Shown here piece after piece: positions 25,498-33,662 of a stretch of DNA of 64,000 nucleotides. Location of the stretch: positions 37,197-101,196 of the forward strand of contig NZ_FOHW01000021.1 in the NCBI RefSeq assembly GCF_900111735.1, read 5' to 3'. A model generated the notes under the pieces. The model did not search any database. It worked only from the letters and a program-made list of their open reading frames with translations, and was not told the DNA's origin. The position numbers were made by a program, and so were the translations under genes. Each line of letters starts with the position of its first letter. Positions within the stretch are counted from its first letter, which is position 1. The DNA is from Pseudomonas graminis (GTDB lineage: Bacteria; Pseudomonadota; Gammaproteobacteria; Pseudomonadales; Pseudomonadaceae).

Positions 25498-26976
25498 TTA
25501 CTCCGGCAACTGCGCCAGTCCATCGGGATCAGTCATCGCCCGTTCCAGCAGATCCGCCGGCAGACTCTTGCTGGCCCGAGCACCGAGAAGCTTGAGCTGT
25601 TCGCTACGACTGACCAGATTGCCGCGCCCCTCGACGAGCTTGTTGCGCGCGGCGCCGTAGGCTTTGTCCAGTTGCTGAAGGCGGTTGCCGACTTCGTCCA
25701 GGTCCTGGATGAACAGCACGAACTTGTCGTAGAGCCACCCTGCCCGCTCGGCGATCTCCCGCGCATTCTGGCTCTGCCGCTCCTGCTTCCACAGGCTGTC
25801 GATGACCCGCAGCGTCGCCAGCAGCGTGGTCGGGCTGACGATGACGATGTTGCGATCGAACGCCTCCTGGAACATATTCGGCTCGGCCTGCAACGCGGCA
25901 GAAAACGCTGCCTCGATTGGCACGAACAGCAAGACGAAATCGAGACTGTGCAGCCCTTCAAGGCGTTTGTAGTCCTTGCCGGACAGGCCTTTGACGTGAT
26001 TGCGCAGGGACAGCACGTGTTGCTTCAGCGCCGCCTGGGAAATCACCTCATCGTCGGCCGACACGTACTGCTGATAGGCCGTCAGGCTGACCTTGGCGTC
26101 GACTACCACCTGCTTGTCGCCGGGCAACATGATCAGAACGTCGGGCTGGAAGCGTTCGCCGTCAGGCCCCTTCAAACTGACCTGGGTCTGATACTCGCGG
26201 CCCTTTTCAAGACCGGCATGCTCGAGCACCCGTTCCAGGATCAGCTCACCCCAGTTGCCCTGGGTCTTCTGACCCTTCAGCGCACGGGTCAGGTTGTTGG
26301 CTTCATCGCTCAGGCGCAGGTTGAGCTGCTGCAAGCGCTCCAGTTCCTTGCTCAGGGAGAAACGTTCGCGGGCTTCGTTCTGGTAACTTTCTTCTACGCG
26401 CTTTTCGAACGACTGGATGCGCTCTTTGAGCGGATTGAGCAACTGCCCCAACTGCTGCTGACTGGTCTCGGCGAAGCGCTGCTCACGCTCATCGAAAATC
26501 TTGCCGGCCAGCTCTGCGAACTGCGCACGCAGCTCGTCGCGGGAGCCTTGCAGGTCAGTAAGCCGCTGCTGATGACTCTCCTGCTGTTCACGCAACTCGG
26601 CGCCAAGGGACGCGCACTGGGCGTCGAGTCGGCGCAGCTCGGCCTCTCTGGCGGTCCGTTCGCGGCCCCAGTCTTCCTGGGCCTCGCGCGCACCTTCATG
26701 CTGCTGGCGCAGCAACTCGACTTCCCGGCGCAGCGCCGCCAGATCCGCCTGCTTGACCGCATTGGCCTGGGCGAGATCGCTGATCTCGTCGCGGCTGGCA
26801 TCAAGCTGAGCATTGAGCCCGTCCTGAGCCATCTGCGCATTACTCAAGCGTTCGTCGAGCAACGCGGCGTCCGCCTCGCGCTGCGCCAGACGCCGCTGCA
26901 ACTGCCACGCGAGCCCCAACAAAGGCACTGCGGCCACCGCCAAACCCAGCAACAGGCTGGTTAACTCAAACACCAT
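25498..26976 (-). CDS. rmuC: DNA recombination protein RmuC
   Basis: 492 residues. An N-terminal membrane anchor (about 5-25, ELTSLLLGLAVAAVPLLGLAW) is followed by a long coiled coil (30-230) and the RmuC domain (about 240-460), with QGNWGELILERVLEHAGL and a PD-(D/E)xK-like core (PDVLIMLPGDKQVVVDAKVS). In E. coli rmuC limits recombination between inverted repeats; later work links family members to nuclease activity against foreign DNA. That role is notable in a genome full of REP palindromes, though a connection is speculative. Confidence 0.94.
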   Translation of the reverse strand: MVFELTSLLLGLAVAAVPLLGLAWQLQRRLAQREADAALLDERLSNAQMAQDGLNAQLDASRDEISDLAQANAVKQADLAALRREVELLRQQHEGAREAQEDWGRERTAREAELRRLDAQCASLGAELREQQESHQQRLTDLQGSRDELRAQFAELAGKIFDEREQRFAETSQQQLGQLLNPLKERIQSFEKRVEESYQNEARERFSLSKELERLQQLNLRLSDEANNLTRALKGQKTQGNWGELILERVLEHAGLEKGREYQTQVSLKGPDGERFQPDVLIMLPGDKQVVVDAKVSLTAYQQYVSADDEVISQAALKQHVLSLRNHVKGLSGKDYKRLEGLHSLDFVLLFVPIEAAFSAALQAEPNMFQEAFDRNIVIVSPTTLLATLRVIDSLWKQERQSQNAREIAERAGWLYDKFVLFIQDLDEVGNRLQQLDKAYGAARNKLVEGRGNLVSRSEQLKLLGARASKSLPADLLERAMTDPDGLAQLPE

Positions 26977-27941
26977 AAAATCCTGACTCCGACATTCATG
27001 CAGGCAGCATTATGCGCAGAAGCGAGCTCGACGTCCGATCCGGGTAGAAGAGTGCCAGGGAAAGGCAAAACCGCGAGCGGATGCTTCAAGAGCGGCGTGA
27101 TAGAGCCAACGCTTGGGACAATCCACAGAACCTGTGGATAACTCAGTGGACAACACACCTTAAGCTCTCGCAAACGCACGTGGAATGGGGCCTGCGTTCA
27201 AACTGACGATTTTTTCACCAGCGTAAAAAAAACGATGGTTTTCATTGACTTAATAATTCGTTGCATTAAATCAAGCGGTTAGCGGTCGACGTGACAGTGA
27301 CATGACAGATACCTTTCGCAATGTGCACAAGTTGATTTCGGCTGTTCATAAGCCGGTTTCAGCCGCCACGGCATCCGCTTGAAATTCGCAGGAATAAGGC
27401 ACCAAGCCAGCTTTTCTGCTCGATATGCTGTACTCTCTTTCCCCCGCGCTTCGACACTCGCCCACCTGATTTAAAATCAGCGCTTGCTTTGCATCTGCAA
27501 CTCCATTAGCATCGCCGCCGTTAGTACCAAGCTGAAAGTCAATTCTGATCGAACAAATCCCCCAATCCAGGTTCGCCAATTGAGCGAACGGATTGAAAAC
27601 AGGGATCGATCACCTCGATGGTTTCCAGACATGAACTCACACGACCTGCCGTCGCAACGGAGGGGTGTGCAGAATAATCATGCTCTATCCAACCAGCCTG
27701 CAAATTGATCAGGATCTTCACCTCGAGCATCGAACCTTAGCTCGCGTTGTGTTGCCTGTCCTCCTAAGTACCTACCAGTCAGCCCCGCGCCACATTTTAA
27801 ATGCGCTCAACTGGCTGCTTTTGTTCCAGACAGGTTCTGCGCCCTGCCCCTGACTCGCATTCGAGCATCGGTCCGCGTTTACTGGAACGTTTTTATTTTG
27901 CACGCCTCTTATTGCGTGTCGATTCAGGAAACACCCATAAC
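26977..27941. other. Long AT-richer intergenic region
   Basis: 965 bp between rmuC (minus) and the 74-aa gene (plus). There is a perfect DnaA-box-type TGTGGATAA (27133-27141) next to ATCCACAGAA, and a clearly AT-rich block (about 27200-27290) with TTGACT and TTAAAT at promoter-like spacing on the plus strand. Open frames inside have no good start signals or family resemblance. A non-coding RNA is possible; I see no terminator-like hairpin to define one. Confidence 0.4.
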
Positions 27942-28166
27942 ATGACTACTCATATCCAGACTCAAAACGCTATTCGTACACTGACCAACGCTTTTGCCCC
28001 GATGAACTGCCTGATCATGGCAGCACGCAAAGGCTGCTTCAGCTTCACCATCGTGAACGAGCACGGTATCGCCCGCCATAGCGAGCGCTTGTACCCGGAT
28101 CAATACTCCAGCGATGCTCCGCTGCAGGCTGTGATCGACCGTACCCGTCAGGCCTTAGTTGCCTGA
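27942..28166 (+). CDS. Small conserved hypothetical protein
   Basis: 74 residues starting MTTHIQTQNAIRTLTNAF (ATG 27942); the frame is open further upstream, but the extra residues look non-coding. The core APMNCLIMAARKGCFSFTIV then EHGIARHSERLYPDQY suggests a compact alpha/beta domain with two cysteines; no signal peptide. I do not recognise a named family. It is monocistronic, with a strong terminator 60 bp downstream. Confidence 0.7.
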   Translation: MTTHIQTQNAIRTLTNAFAPMNCLIMAARKGCFSFTIVNEHGIARHSERLYPDQYSSDAPLQAVIDRTRQALVA

Positions 28167-28227
28167 TAGGGTTGCCTGGTAACGTTGACTGATACCGTCC
28201 GTCGGCTAATAACGCTGCATCGACAAG

Positions 28228-28256
28228 GCCTCACCCGACAACGGTGGGGCTTTTTT
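28228..28256 (+). terminator. Rho-independent terminator
   Basis: Stem GCCTCACC, loop CGACAAC, GGTGGGGC (one G-T pair), followed directly by TTTTTTG. It terminates the 74-aa gene. Confidence 0.88.
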
Positions 28257-28470
28257 GTATCTGTTTTACTTACATAAAAAGCAGCGGGGGCATCCATGAA
28301 TGCCAGCCACCCTGTTCAAGCTGCACGGGAACTGACCGGAAAACAGACCTTTACACCGTAAATATCACACTACACTTCAAGTCAGCGGCTCAGGTCGCTG
28401 CCGGTGGACCCACTTCATCCCTGCTGCCAAGCGCCAGGGTCCGCCGACTCACTAACTCCCCGAGGGTGTT
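28257..28470. other. Intergenic region before the phage-like gene
   Basis: About 214 bp (304 bp counted from the stop of the 74-aa gene). It holds the upstream region of the following gene, with a GAGGGTG ribosome-binding site just before 28471. No further feature was recognised. Confidence 0.35.
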
Positions 28471-28962
28471 ATGGGAATCGCCGCCAGTGAACTGTGTCGC
28501 TACGTCATCCGCCCGACGCTCATCTATCTAGGCCGACACAATCGAGCCGCCGAATCCCTGCTGCTGGGCGTCGCCGCCAGCCAGTCCGCCCTGGGTGCCG
28601 AACTGGATAACCCGCGCGGCCACGGGCTTTACAGCATCGCCGACGCCCAGCACCGCCAGCTCTGGGACCAATACCTGGCCCGCGATCCGGACCTTGCCAG
28701 CCTCGTTCGAGGCCTGGCCAGCCAGCACGCGTTTCTCACCGGGCCCGATATGGAGCTGACCGTCAACCTTCGTTACTCGACGGCCATCGCCTGGTTGATG
28801 GTCGAAGCGAGCCATATTTCACTGCCGGATGCAGATGATTCTCTGGCCATGGCGCAAATGTGGCGCGAGATATTTCAACCCGGCGGTCAACTGCAGGATT
28901 TCACCTTGGCTTGGCAAACATGGGTCAGCCCCTTGTTTCAGCCCTCTACGGCCATTTCGTGA
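28471..28962 (+). CDS. Hypothetical protein resembling phage lysozyme-like small proteins
   Basis: 163 residues, no signal peptide. The segment SLLLGVAASQSALGAELDN then GHGLYSIADAQHRQLWDQYL resembles a pattern I associate with small phage proteins (AAQESxLG...G.GLYQIEPATH..DIW) of lysozyme-like fold. Here the glutamate of the expected ES motif is replaced (SQS), so if the resemblance is real the protein is probably not a muramidase. No other phage gene is nearby. Pseudomonas genomes carry similar orphan genes; function unknown. Confidence 0.6.
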   Translation: MGIAASELCRYVIRPTLIYLGRHNRAAESLLLGVAASQSALGAELDNPRGHGLYSIADAQHRQLWDQYLARDPDLASLVRGLASQHAFLTGPDMELTVNLRYSTAIAWLMVEASHISLPDADDSLAMAQMWREIFQPGGQLQDFTLAWQTWVSPLFQPSTAIS

Positions 28963-29100
28963 CCGATCGGTATTCAACGAAAAACCTGCGAACTTTCCGG
29001 ATTGTCCTACAAGAACCGCTCTAAATAGGCTGATTCAGGCTATGGCGCGTCGGCAGAAATATTGGTAATTTCCGCGCGGTGATCAACAGGAGTTCTAACA

Positions 29101-30393
29101 ATGAAAAAAACAATGATCAAATCCAGCCTCAGTCTCGCCATCACTCTTGCCTCCACCCAGATTTTTGCATCCGGCTTTGCCCTGAACGAGCAAAGCATCA
29201 GCGGCATGGGTACCGGTTTTGCGGGCCGTACCTCGTCCGTCGATGACGCCAGCATCGTGTACGGCAACCCGGCCGGCATGTCGCGCCTCAAGCGCGCCCA
29301 AGCGACCGTGGGGGTCGCTGCAATCGATGCCTCTACCGACATCACCGACACCAGCGGCCGCAGCACCGGTTCCAACAAAGGCGACATGGTGCCTTTCATC
29401 GCCGTACCGATGGGTTTCTACGTGAACCCGGTCGACGAGCACTGGGCATTCGGCTTTGGTGTCTACGCGCCATTTGGCCTGGTGACCGACTACGAAGACA
29501 ACTTCCAGGGCCGCAACTTTGGCAGCAAGAGCATCGTCAAGGTTGTGACCTTCCAGCCGACCGTCAGCTACGCCTTCAATGACAAGGTGTCGATCGGTTT
29601 CGGTCCGACCATCAACCGTATTTCCGGTGCGCTGGAATCGGCACTCAATGTCAGCCCGCTGCTGGGTGCCCGTACGGGCGACGGCCGCGTGCAGGTCAAG
29701 GGCGATGACGTCGGTTACGGTTTCAACGCCGGTATCCTGGTTCAAGCCACCGACACCACCAGCGTCGGCCTGACCTACCACTCCAAAGTGACCTACAAGC
29801 TCGAAGGCCACACCGAAGTGACCCCGGGCGCAGGCGTACCTGCCCAAGTACTGGGCGCGGGTCGATACGACGCCAAGTTGAATATTGACACGCCTGAAAC
29901 TGTGGACTTCTCGGTCACGCAGAAGATGAACGATGCCTGGAAGCTCTACGCGGGGGCCACCTGGACACGCTGGAGCCGTCTGGAAGACATCACCGTGAAG
30001 AATTCGGGCGTCACGCGCGCGGGTGGCGTCGCTGCGCCAAGTCTGGTCGGCACCATCAGTGAAGAGCAGAACTGGCACGACACCTGGGCTTACGCCGTGG
30101 GTACGTCGTATCAGTTGAACAAGCAGTGGGTGTTGCGTACCGGCCTGTCGTTCGACCAGTCGCCAACCAACAACGAGAACCGCTCGCCACGCATCCCGAC
30201 CGGCGATCGCACGATCTTCAGCCTGGGCGCCGGTTACAGCCCGACTGACGACATCACCATTGATGTGGCCTACTCCTACTTGCAGGAAGAGAAGGTCAAG
30301 GTCGCCGACGCGAACGCTCTGGGTCAAAGCTACAACGCCAAGTACGACAACAGCGCCAACGGTTTCGGCGTGGGCATGACGTACCGCTTCTGA
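29101..30393 (+). CDS. fadL: FadL/OmpP1/TodX-family outer-membrane porin
   Basis: 430 residues: signal peptide (1-23, ending QIFA|SGFAL), then the N-terminal hatch typical of FadL (NEQSISGMGTGFAGRTS, DDASIVYGNPAGMSRL) and a 14-strand beta-barrel ending in an aromatic residue (GVGMTYRF). The family imports long-chain fatty acids and other hydrophobic compounds across the outer membrane. The P. aeruginosa homologue next to a glutathione peroxidase gene and near the cobalamin cluster has been linked to fatty-acid/oxylipin transport. A GGAG site precedes the ATG and a terminator follows. Confidence 0.92.
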   Translation: MKKTMIKSSLSLAITLASTQIFASGFALNEQSISGMGTGFAGRTSSVDDASIVYGNPAGMSRLKRAQATVGVAAIDASTDITDTSGRSTGSNKGDMVPFIAVPMGFYVNPVDEHWAFGFGVYAPFGLVTDYEDNFQGRNFGSKSIVKVVTFQPTVSYAFNDKVSIGFGPTINRISGALESALNVSPLLGARTGDGRVQVKGDDVGYGFNAGILVQATDTTSVGLTYHSKVTYKLEGHTEVTPGAGVPAQVLGAGRYDAKLNIDTPETVDFSVTQKMNDAWKLYAGATWTRWSRLEDITVKNSGVTRAGGVAAPSLVGTISEEQNWHDTWAYAVGTSYQLNKQWVLRTGLSFDQSPTNNENRSPRIPTGDRTIFSLGAGYSPTDDITIDVAYSYLQEEKVKVADANALGQSYNAKYDNSANGFGVGMTYRF

Positions 30394-30436
30394 TGCAGTT
30401 GGCGGGACCGGCAGATCACCTGTCCGCCATACAGAG

Positions 30437-30469
30437 AACCCCGCAGCCAGTGATGGCTGCGGGGTTTTT
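30437..30469 (+). terminator. Rho-independent terminator
   Basis: AACCCCGCAGCCA, loop GTGA, TGGCTGCGGGGTT followed by TTTC. A long perfect stem after fadL; it may also serve the convergent peroxidase gene. Confidence 0.9.
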
Positions 30470-30503
30470 CGTTGTGGCCGGTATGCTTTGCGTCAGCGCG
30501 GTT

Positions 30504-31055
30504 TTACGGTTTGGAGGCGATGGCCTTCTCGATAGCTGAAATCAGCTCGGGATCGTCCGGCGCGGTTTTGCTGGAGAAGCTGGCGACGACGTTGCCTTTG
30601 CGATCAACCACGTATTTATAGAAGTTCCAGCGCGGCGGATTGCCTTGCTCGGCGAGCACTTTGAACAGGTTGATGGCGTCGTCGCCCCGCACCGGCTGCG
30701 GTTCGGTCATGGTGAAGGTGACGCCGTAGTTCACGTAACACACCTTGGCGGTCTCGGCAGCGTCCTTGGACTCCTGCAGGAAATCGTCCGAGGGCACGCC
30801 GAGGACTTCAAGCCCCTCACCCTTGAAGCGCTGATTGAGCGCTTCAAGCCCTTTGAACTGCGGCGCGAAGCCACAGAAGCTCGCGGTATTGACCACGAGC
30901 ATCGGCTTACCGGCGAACTGTTTGCACAAGTCGATATCCTGTTTCGCCCGCAGCTTGGGCAGCTCGCCCTGCAGCAGTGGCGGGCAATCGGCTGCCGCGG
31001 CGGCACCACTGAGGGCAAGCAACAGCAGAGGCGCGTGAATCCAGCGTAGGGCCAT
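30504..31055 (-). CDS. Periplasmic glutathione peroxidase-like thiol peroxidase
   Basis: 183 residues from ATG 31055, chosen because GGAC lies 6 nt upstream; ATG 31067 (187 residues) is the alternative. A hydrophobic signal peptide (residues 1-22) ends in AAAAAD, so the enzyme should be periplasmic. The peroxidatic cysteine is C61 in NTASFCGFAPQFKGLEAL; a second cysteine in KVCYVNYGVTF could be resolving or structural. The family reduces hydroperoxides, usually with thioredoxin-type donors. It converges on fadL, which may fit defence against lipid peroxides; that link is inference. Confidence 0.88.
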   Translation of the reverse strand: MALRWIHAPLLLLALSGAAAAADCPPLLQGELPKLRAKQDIDLCKQFAGKPMLVVNTASFCGFAPQFKGLEALNQRFKGEGLEVLGVPSDDFLQESKDAAETAKVCYVNYGVTFTMTEPQPVRGDDAINLFKVLAEQGNPPRWNFYKYVVDRKGNVVASFSSKTAPDDPELISAIEKAIASKP

Positions 31056-31157
31056 GGCGACGTCCATTCATGAGCGGGCAGGAAAAGTGGAGCTGTCGCT
31101 ACGCTACTCCGCCGCGCGCCGAATGCCTAGCGCGCCACGGAAAAGTGGCTATCGGGG

Positions 31158-32105
31158 CTAACCGACTTTCTCGGTCGCGGTAAATGCCCGCTGTATCGCC
31201 TGGGGCGGTTCGCCGAAGTTGCGCAGAAACGCCTGGCGCATCCTTTCCCGATCGCCGAAACCGGTCTCCCGGGCAACCACTTCAATGGGATGTCGACTGG
31301 TTTCCATCATCGCCCGTGCCACTTCCACCCGCAGGCATTCGATGGCTTTTGCCGGGGTCTGACCGGTTTCCTCGCGAAACACCCGACTGAACTGACGAGG
31401 GCTCAACCGGGCAATGGCCGCCAGTGCGTCTATTGAAAGATCACTTTTGAGGTTCTCGCGGGCGTAGGCCAGCGCCAGTTGCACGCGGTCGGACTTGGGG
31501 TCGAGCTCCAGCAGCGTCGACAACTGGGAATGCTCGCTGCCGCGACGTTGATAGATCACCAACTTGCGCGCGACCCGCCGGGCGATGTCGACACCAAGGT
31601 CGTTCTCCACCATCGCCAGTGCGAGGTCCAGGCCAGCGCTCATGCCTGCGCCGGTCCAGACCTGGCCGTCCACGGTGAACAGTTTGTCGTCCTCGACGCG
31701 AACGTTGGGGTAGCGCTTGCGAAACTCCGGCGCGTGAATCCAGTGCATGGTCGCTCGCTTGCCATCGAGCAGGCCTGCTTCGGCCAGCACAAAACCGCCC
31801 GTGCACAGCGAGGCCACTCGCCGCGACTGAGCGGACGCGGTGCGCACGAACTCAAGCAGGCTGGGCGTGGGCAATTGCAGGTCCATGTAGCCACTGACGA
31901 TGATCGTGTCGTAACCGTCGGGCTGCAATGGCGTGGTGTTGACCGAAAAGCCTTCGGACGACATCACCGCCCCGCCGCTTTCGGACACCAGATGAAAGGA
32001 GTACGCCACCTCGCCCTGCATCAGGTTCGCGCAGGTCAGCACGGACCCGACCGACAGGCTGAGGGACTGGAATTGCGGGTACACCACCAGCGCAACGCTA
32101 TGCAT
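31158..32105 (-). CDS. GlxA-family transcriptional regulator (DJ-1/PfpI-AraC)
   Basis: 315 residues from ATG 32105, preceded by GGAGAGG. The N-terminal DJ-1/PfpI-like amidotransferase-fold sensor domain (about 5-180) includes SLCTGGFVLAEAGLLDGK, and the C-terminal AraC/XylS pair of helix-turn-helix motifs (about 215-310) includes IARLSPRQFSRVFREETGQ and ARETGFGDRERMRQAF. Targets are unknown. Relatives control carnitine, glycine-betaine and arginine metabolism. No catabolic gene is adjacent: the peroxidase gene follows 100 bp downstream on the same strand. Confidence 0.88.
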   Translation of the reverse strand: MHSVALVVYPQFQSLSLSVGSVLTCANLMQGEVAYSFHLVSESGGAVMSSEGFSVNTTPLQPDGYDTIIVSGYMDLQLPTPSLLEFVRTASAQSRRVASLCTGGFVLAEAGLLDGKRATMHWIHAPEFRKRYPNVRVEDDKLFTVDGQVWTGAGMSAGLDLALAMVENDLGVDIARRVARKLVIYQRRGSEHSQLSTLLELDPKSDRVQLALAYARENLKSDLSIDALAAIARLSPRQFSRVFREETGQTPAKAIECLRVEVARAMMETSRHPIEVVARETGFGDRERMRQAFLRNFGEPPQAIQRAFTATEKVG

Positions 32106-32168
32106 GACACCTCTCCGGTTGATCCGGAACACCATGGATAAATCTTCGATTAGCTAACGTAGCAAGTT

Positions 32169-32300
32169 GTAGGAGCGTGGCTTGTCCCGAGATCTGGCGC
32201 GCAGCGGCAGCAAGTCAGCTTACGCGGACCGTCTGGCACACCGCCGCGCAGGATTTTGCTGCCGGTTCCCGGCAGATCGCGGGACAAGCCACGCTCCTAC
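32169..32300. repeat. REP pair, family A
   Basis: Facing arms GTAGGAGCGTGGCTTGTCCC and GGGACAAGCCACGCTCCTAC around about 90 bp. It separates the GlxA-type gene start from the cobS stop. The right arm runs directly into a hexanucleotide tandem repeat. Confidence 0.9.
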
Positions 32301-32329
32301 TCCTACTCCTACTCCTACTCCTGCTCCGC
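32294..32329. repeat. CTCCTA hexanucleotide microsatellite
   Basis: Four perfect CTCCTA units followed by the degenerate units CTCCTG and CTCCGC. The first unit is the end of the REP arm (GCTCCTAC), so the tract looks like slippage expansion of the REP terminus. It is non-coding, about 20 bp from the cobS stop. Confidence 0.85.
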
Positions 32330-32351
32330 ACGCCGGAGGCAGGACACTGCA

Positions 32352-33089
32352 TCAATTGCACATCAGCGCCAATGTGACCAGCACCAGGGTTTCCAGCAGT
32401 TCGAGCATCGCGCCGGCGGTGTCGCCGGTGCTGCCGCCCAGACGTTGCATCATCACCCGGCGCAGCCAGAAGAAACCGCCCGCCGCAATGACCAGCACCC
32501 ATGCGGCCGCACCGCCACCGATGAGCACACAGCCCACCGCCACCGCTGCCAGCACCCGCATCCCGGCCTTGCGCGGCAGGTGATCGGCCAGCGCCTGACC
32601 CAGCCCGCCGACGCGCACGTAAGGGGTGTTCAGAAACAGCGCCAGCATCGCTGCGCGGCCGATCACCGGGGCCAGCAGTAGACCAACGCTGGTGTGCGCT
32701 TCAATCAACGCCAGCACAGCGCTGAACTTCAACAGCAACACCACCACCAGCGTGACCACGGCGATCGGGCCACTGCGTGGGTCTTTCATAATAAGCAGCG
32801 TGCGTTCGCGGTCGCCGAACCCACCGAGCCAGGCGTCCGCGCTGTCGGCAAGACCGTCCAGGTGCAGCCCTCCGCTGAGCATCACCCACGCCGCCAGCAG
32901 CAAGGCGGCATGCAGCAGTGTCGGCGCGCCGTCGAGCAGATGATCCATCGCCATCAACAGTACGCCGAACAGCAATCCAACCAGCGGGTAAAACAGCAGC
33001 GAGCGCCCCGACTCCTGGGGCGTCGGCATGCCGGGCAGACGAATCGGCAGACTGCTGAGGAACTGCAAGGCGATCCAGAACGGCAGCAT
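32352..33089 (-). CDS. cobS: Adenosylcobinamide-GDP ribazoletransferase (cobalamin synthase)
   Basis: Joins adenosylcobinamide-GDP to alpha-ribazole (or its phosphate) in the last stage of adenosylcobalamin synthesis; known to be an inner-membrane protein. 245 residues with about six membrane helices. Conserved motifs: GGLHLDGLADSADAWLGG and GDTAGAMLELLE. Also called cobV in P. denitrificans naming. Last gene of the cob operon, starting directly after the cobC stop. Confidence 0.96.
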   Translation of the reverse strand: MLPFWIALQFLSSLPIRLPGMPTPQESGRSLLFYPLVGLLFGVLLMAMDHLLDGAPTLLHAALLLAAWVMLSGGLHLDGLADSADAWLGGFGDRERTLLIMKDPRSGPIAVVTLVVVLLLKFSAVLALIEAHTSVGLLLAPVIGRAAMLALFLNTPYVRVGGLGQALADHLPRKAGMRVLAAVAVGCVLIGGGAAAWVLVIAAGGFFWLRRVMMQRLGGSTGDTAGAMLELLETLVLVTLALMCN

Positions 33090-33662
33090 TTAAACCTCCT
33101 TCAACTCGCCGTCGGCCTGCACATCGAGACCGAACAGACCGCCGTGGGCCACGGTGACCTGCAGCAATTGCTCCCGAGGCAGACCGCGGGCGCGGGCCAA
33201 CAACAGACGCATCACCCCGCCGTGACTGATCAGCAGCACGCGCTGACCGTCATATGCCCGCTGCAATCCCTCGACCGCGGCCAACACGCGGGTAGCAAAC
33301 GCCTGGACGGGCTCGCCATTGGGTGGCGTAAACCCATATGGATCCTCCCAAAAGCGCCCCAGCCCGGCAGCATCGGTTTCCATCAATTGCGCGGGGCTGT
33401 GGCCTTCCCAGTCACCGAAGTGCAATTCCTGAAGATCGGGCGCCAGTTCGACGGGCAAGCCCAAGCGCTCAGCCAATTCGTCGGCGAAACGGGCGCAGCG
33501 TTGCAGTGGCGAGCTGACGATCCGGTCCCAGGGGCCACGATCAGCCACCGCCGCACGCATCTGCTGCCAGCCGGTGTCAGTCAGGGCGTCGTCGATGCTA
33601 CCGCGCAGGCCGCCGCCGAATTCGGTTTCGCCGTGGCGCAGCAGGTCCAGATGCAAGGTCAT
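33090..33662 (-). CDS. cobC: Alpha-ribazole phosphatase (histidine phosphatase family)
   Basis: 190 residues. The RHG motif LRHGETEF carries the catalytic H10; a second catalytic histidine is in ISHGGVMRLLL. In Salmonella, CobC removes the phosphate from alpha-ribazole-5'-phosphate or adenosylcobalamin-5'-phosphate. It overlaps cobT by 4 nt and abuts cobS. Broad-specificity phosphatases of this superfamily look similar, so the role rests on the operon position. Confidence 0.9.
   Translation of the reverse strand: MTLHLDLLRHGETEFGGGLRGSIDDALTDTGWQQMRAAVADRGPWDRIVSSPLQRCARFADELAERLGLPVELAPDLQELHFGDWEGHSPAQLMETDAAGLGRFWEDPYGFTPPNGEPVQAFATRVLAAVEGLQRAYDGQRVLLISHGGVMRLLLARARGLPREQLLQVTVAHGGLFGLDVQADGELKEV

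Noticed and set aside
25354..26964. 536-codon open frame on the plus strand
   Set aside because: Antisense to rmuC, which has coherent coiled-coil and RmuC-domain sequence.
27133..27141. Possible replication origin from a DnaA box
   Set aside because: A single perfect box without a box cluster, and no dnaA/dnaN or gidA neighbours; not an origin.
27346..27579. 77-codon minus-strand frame in the long intergenic region
   Set aside because: No ribosome-binding site, non-typical composition and no family resemblance.
32182..32583. Low-complexity Thr/Pro-rich frame across the CTCCTA tract
   Set aside because: Microsatellite and antisense cobS sequence; no start signal.
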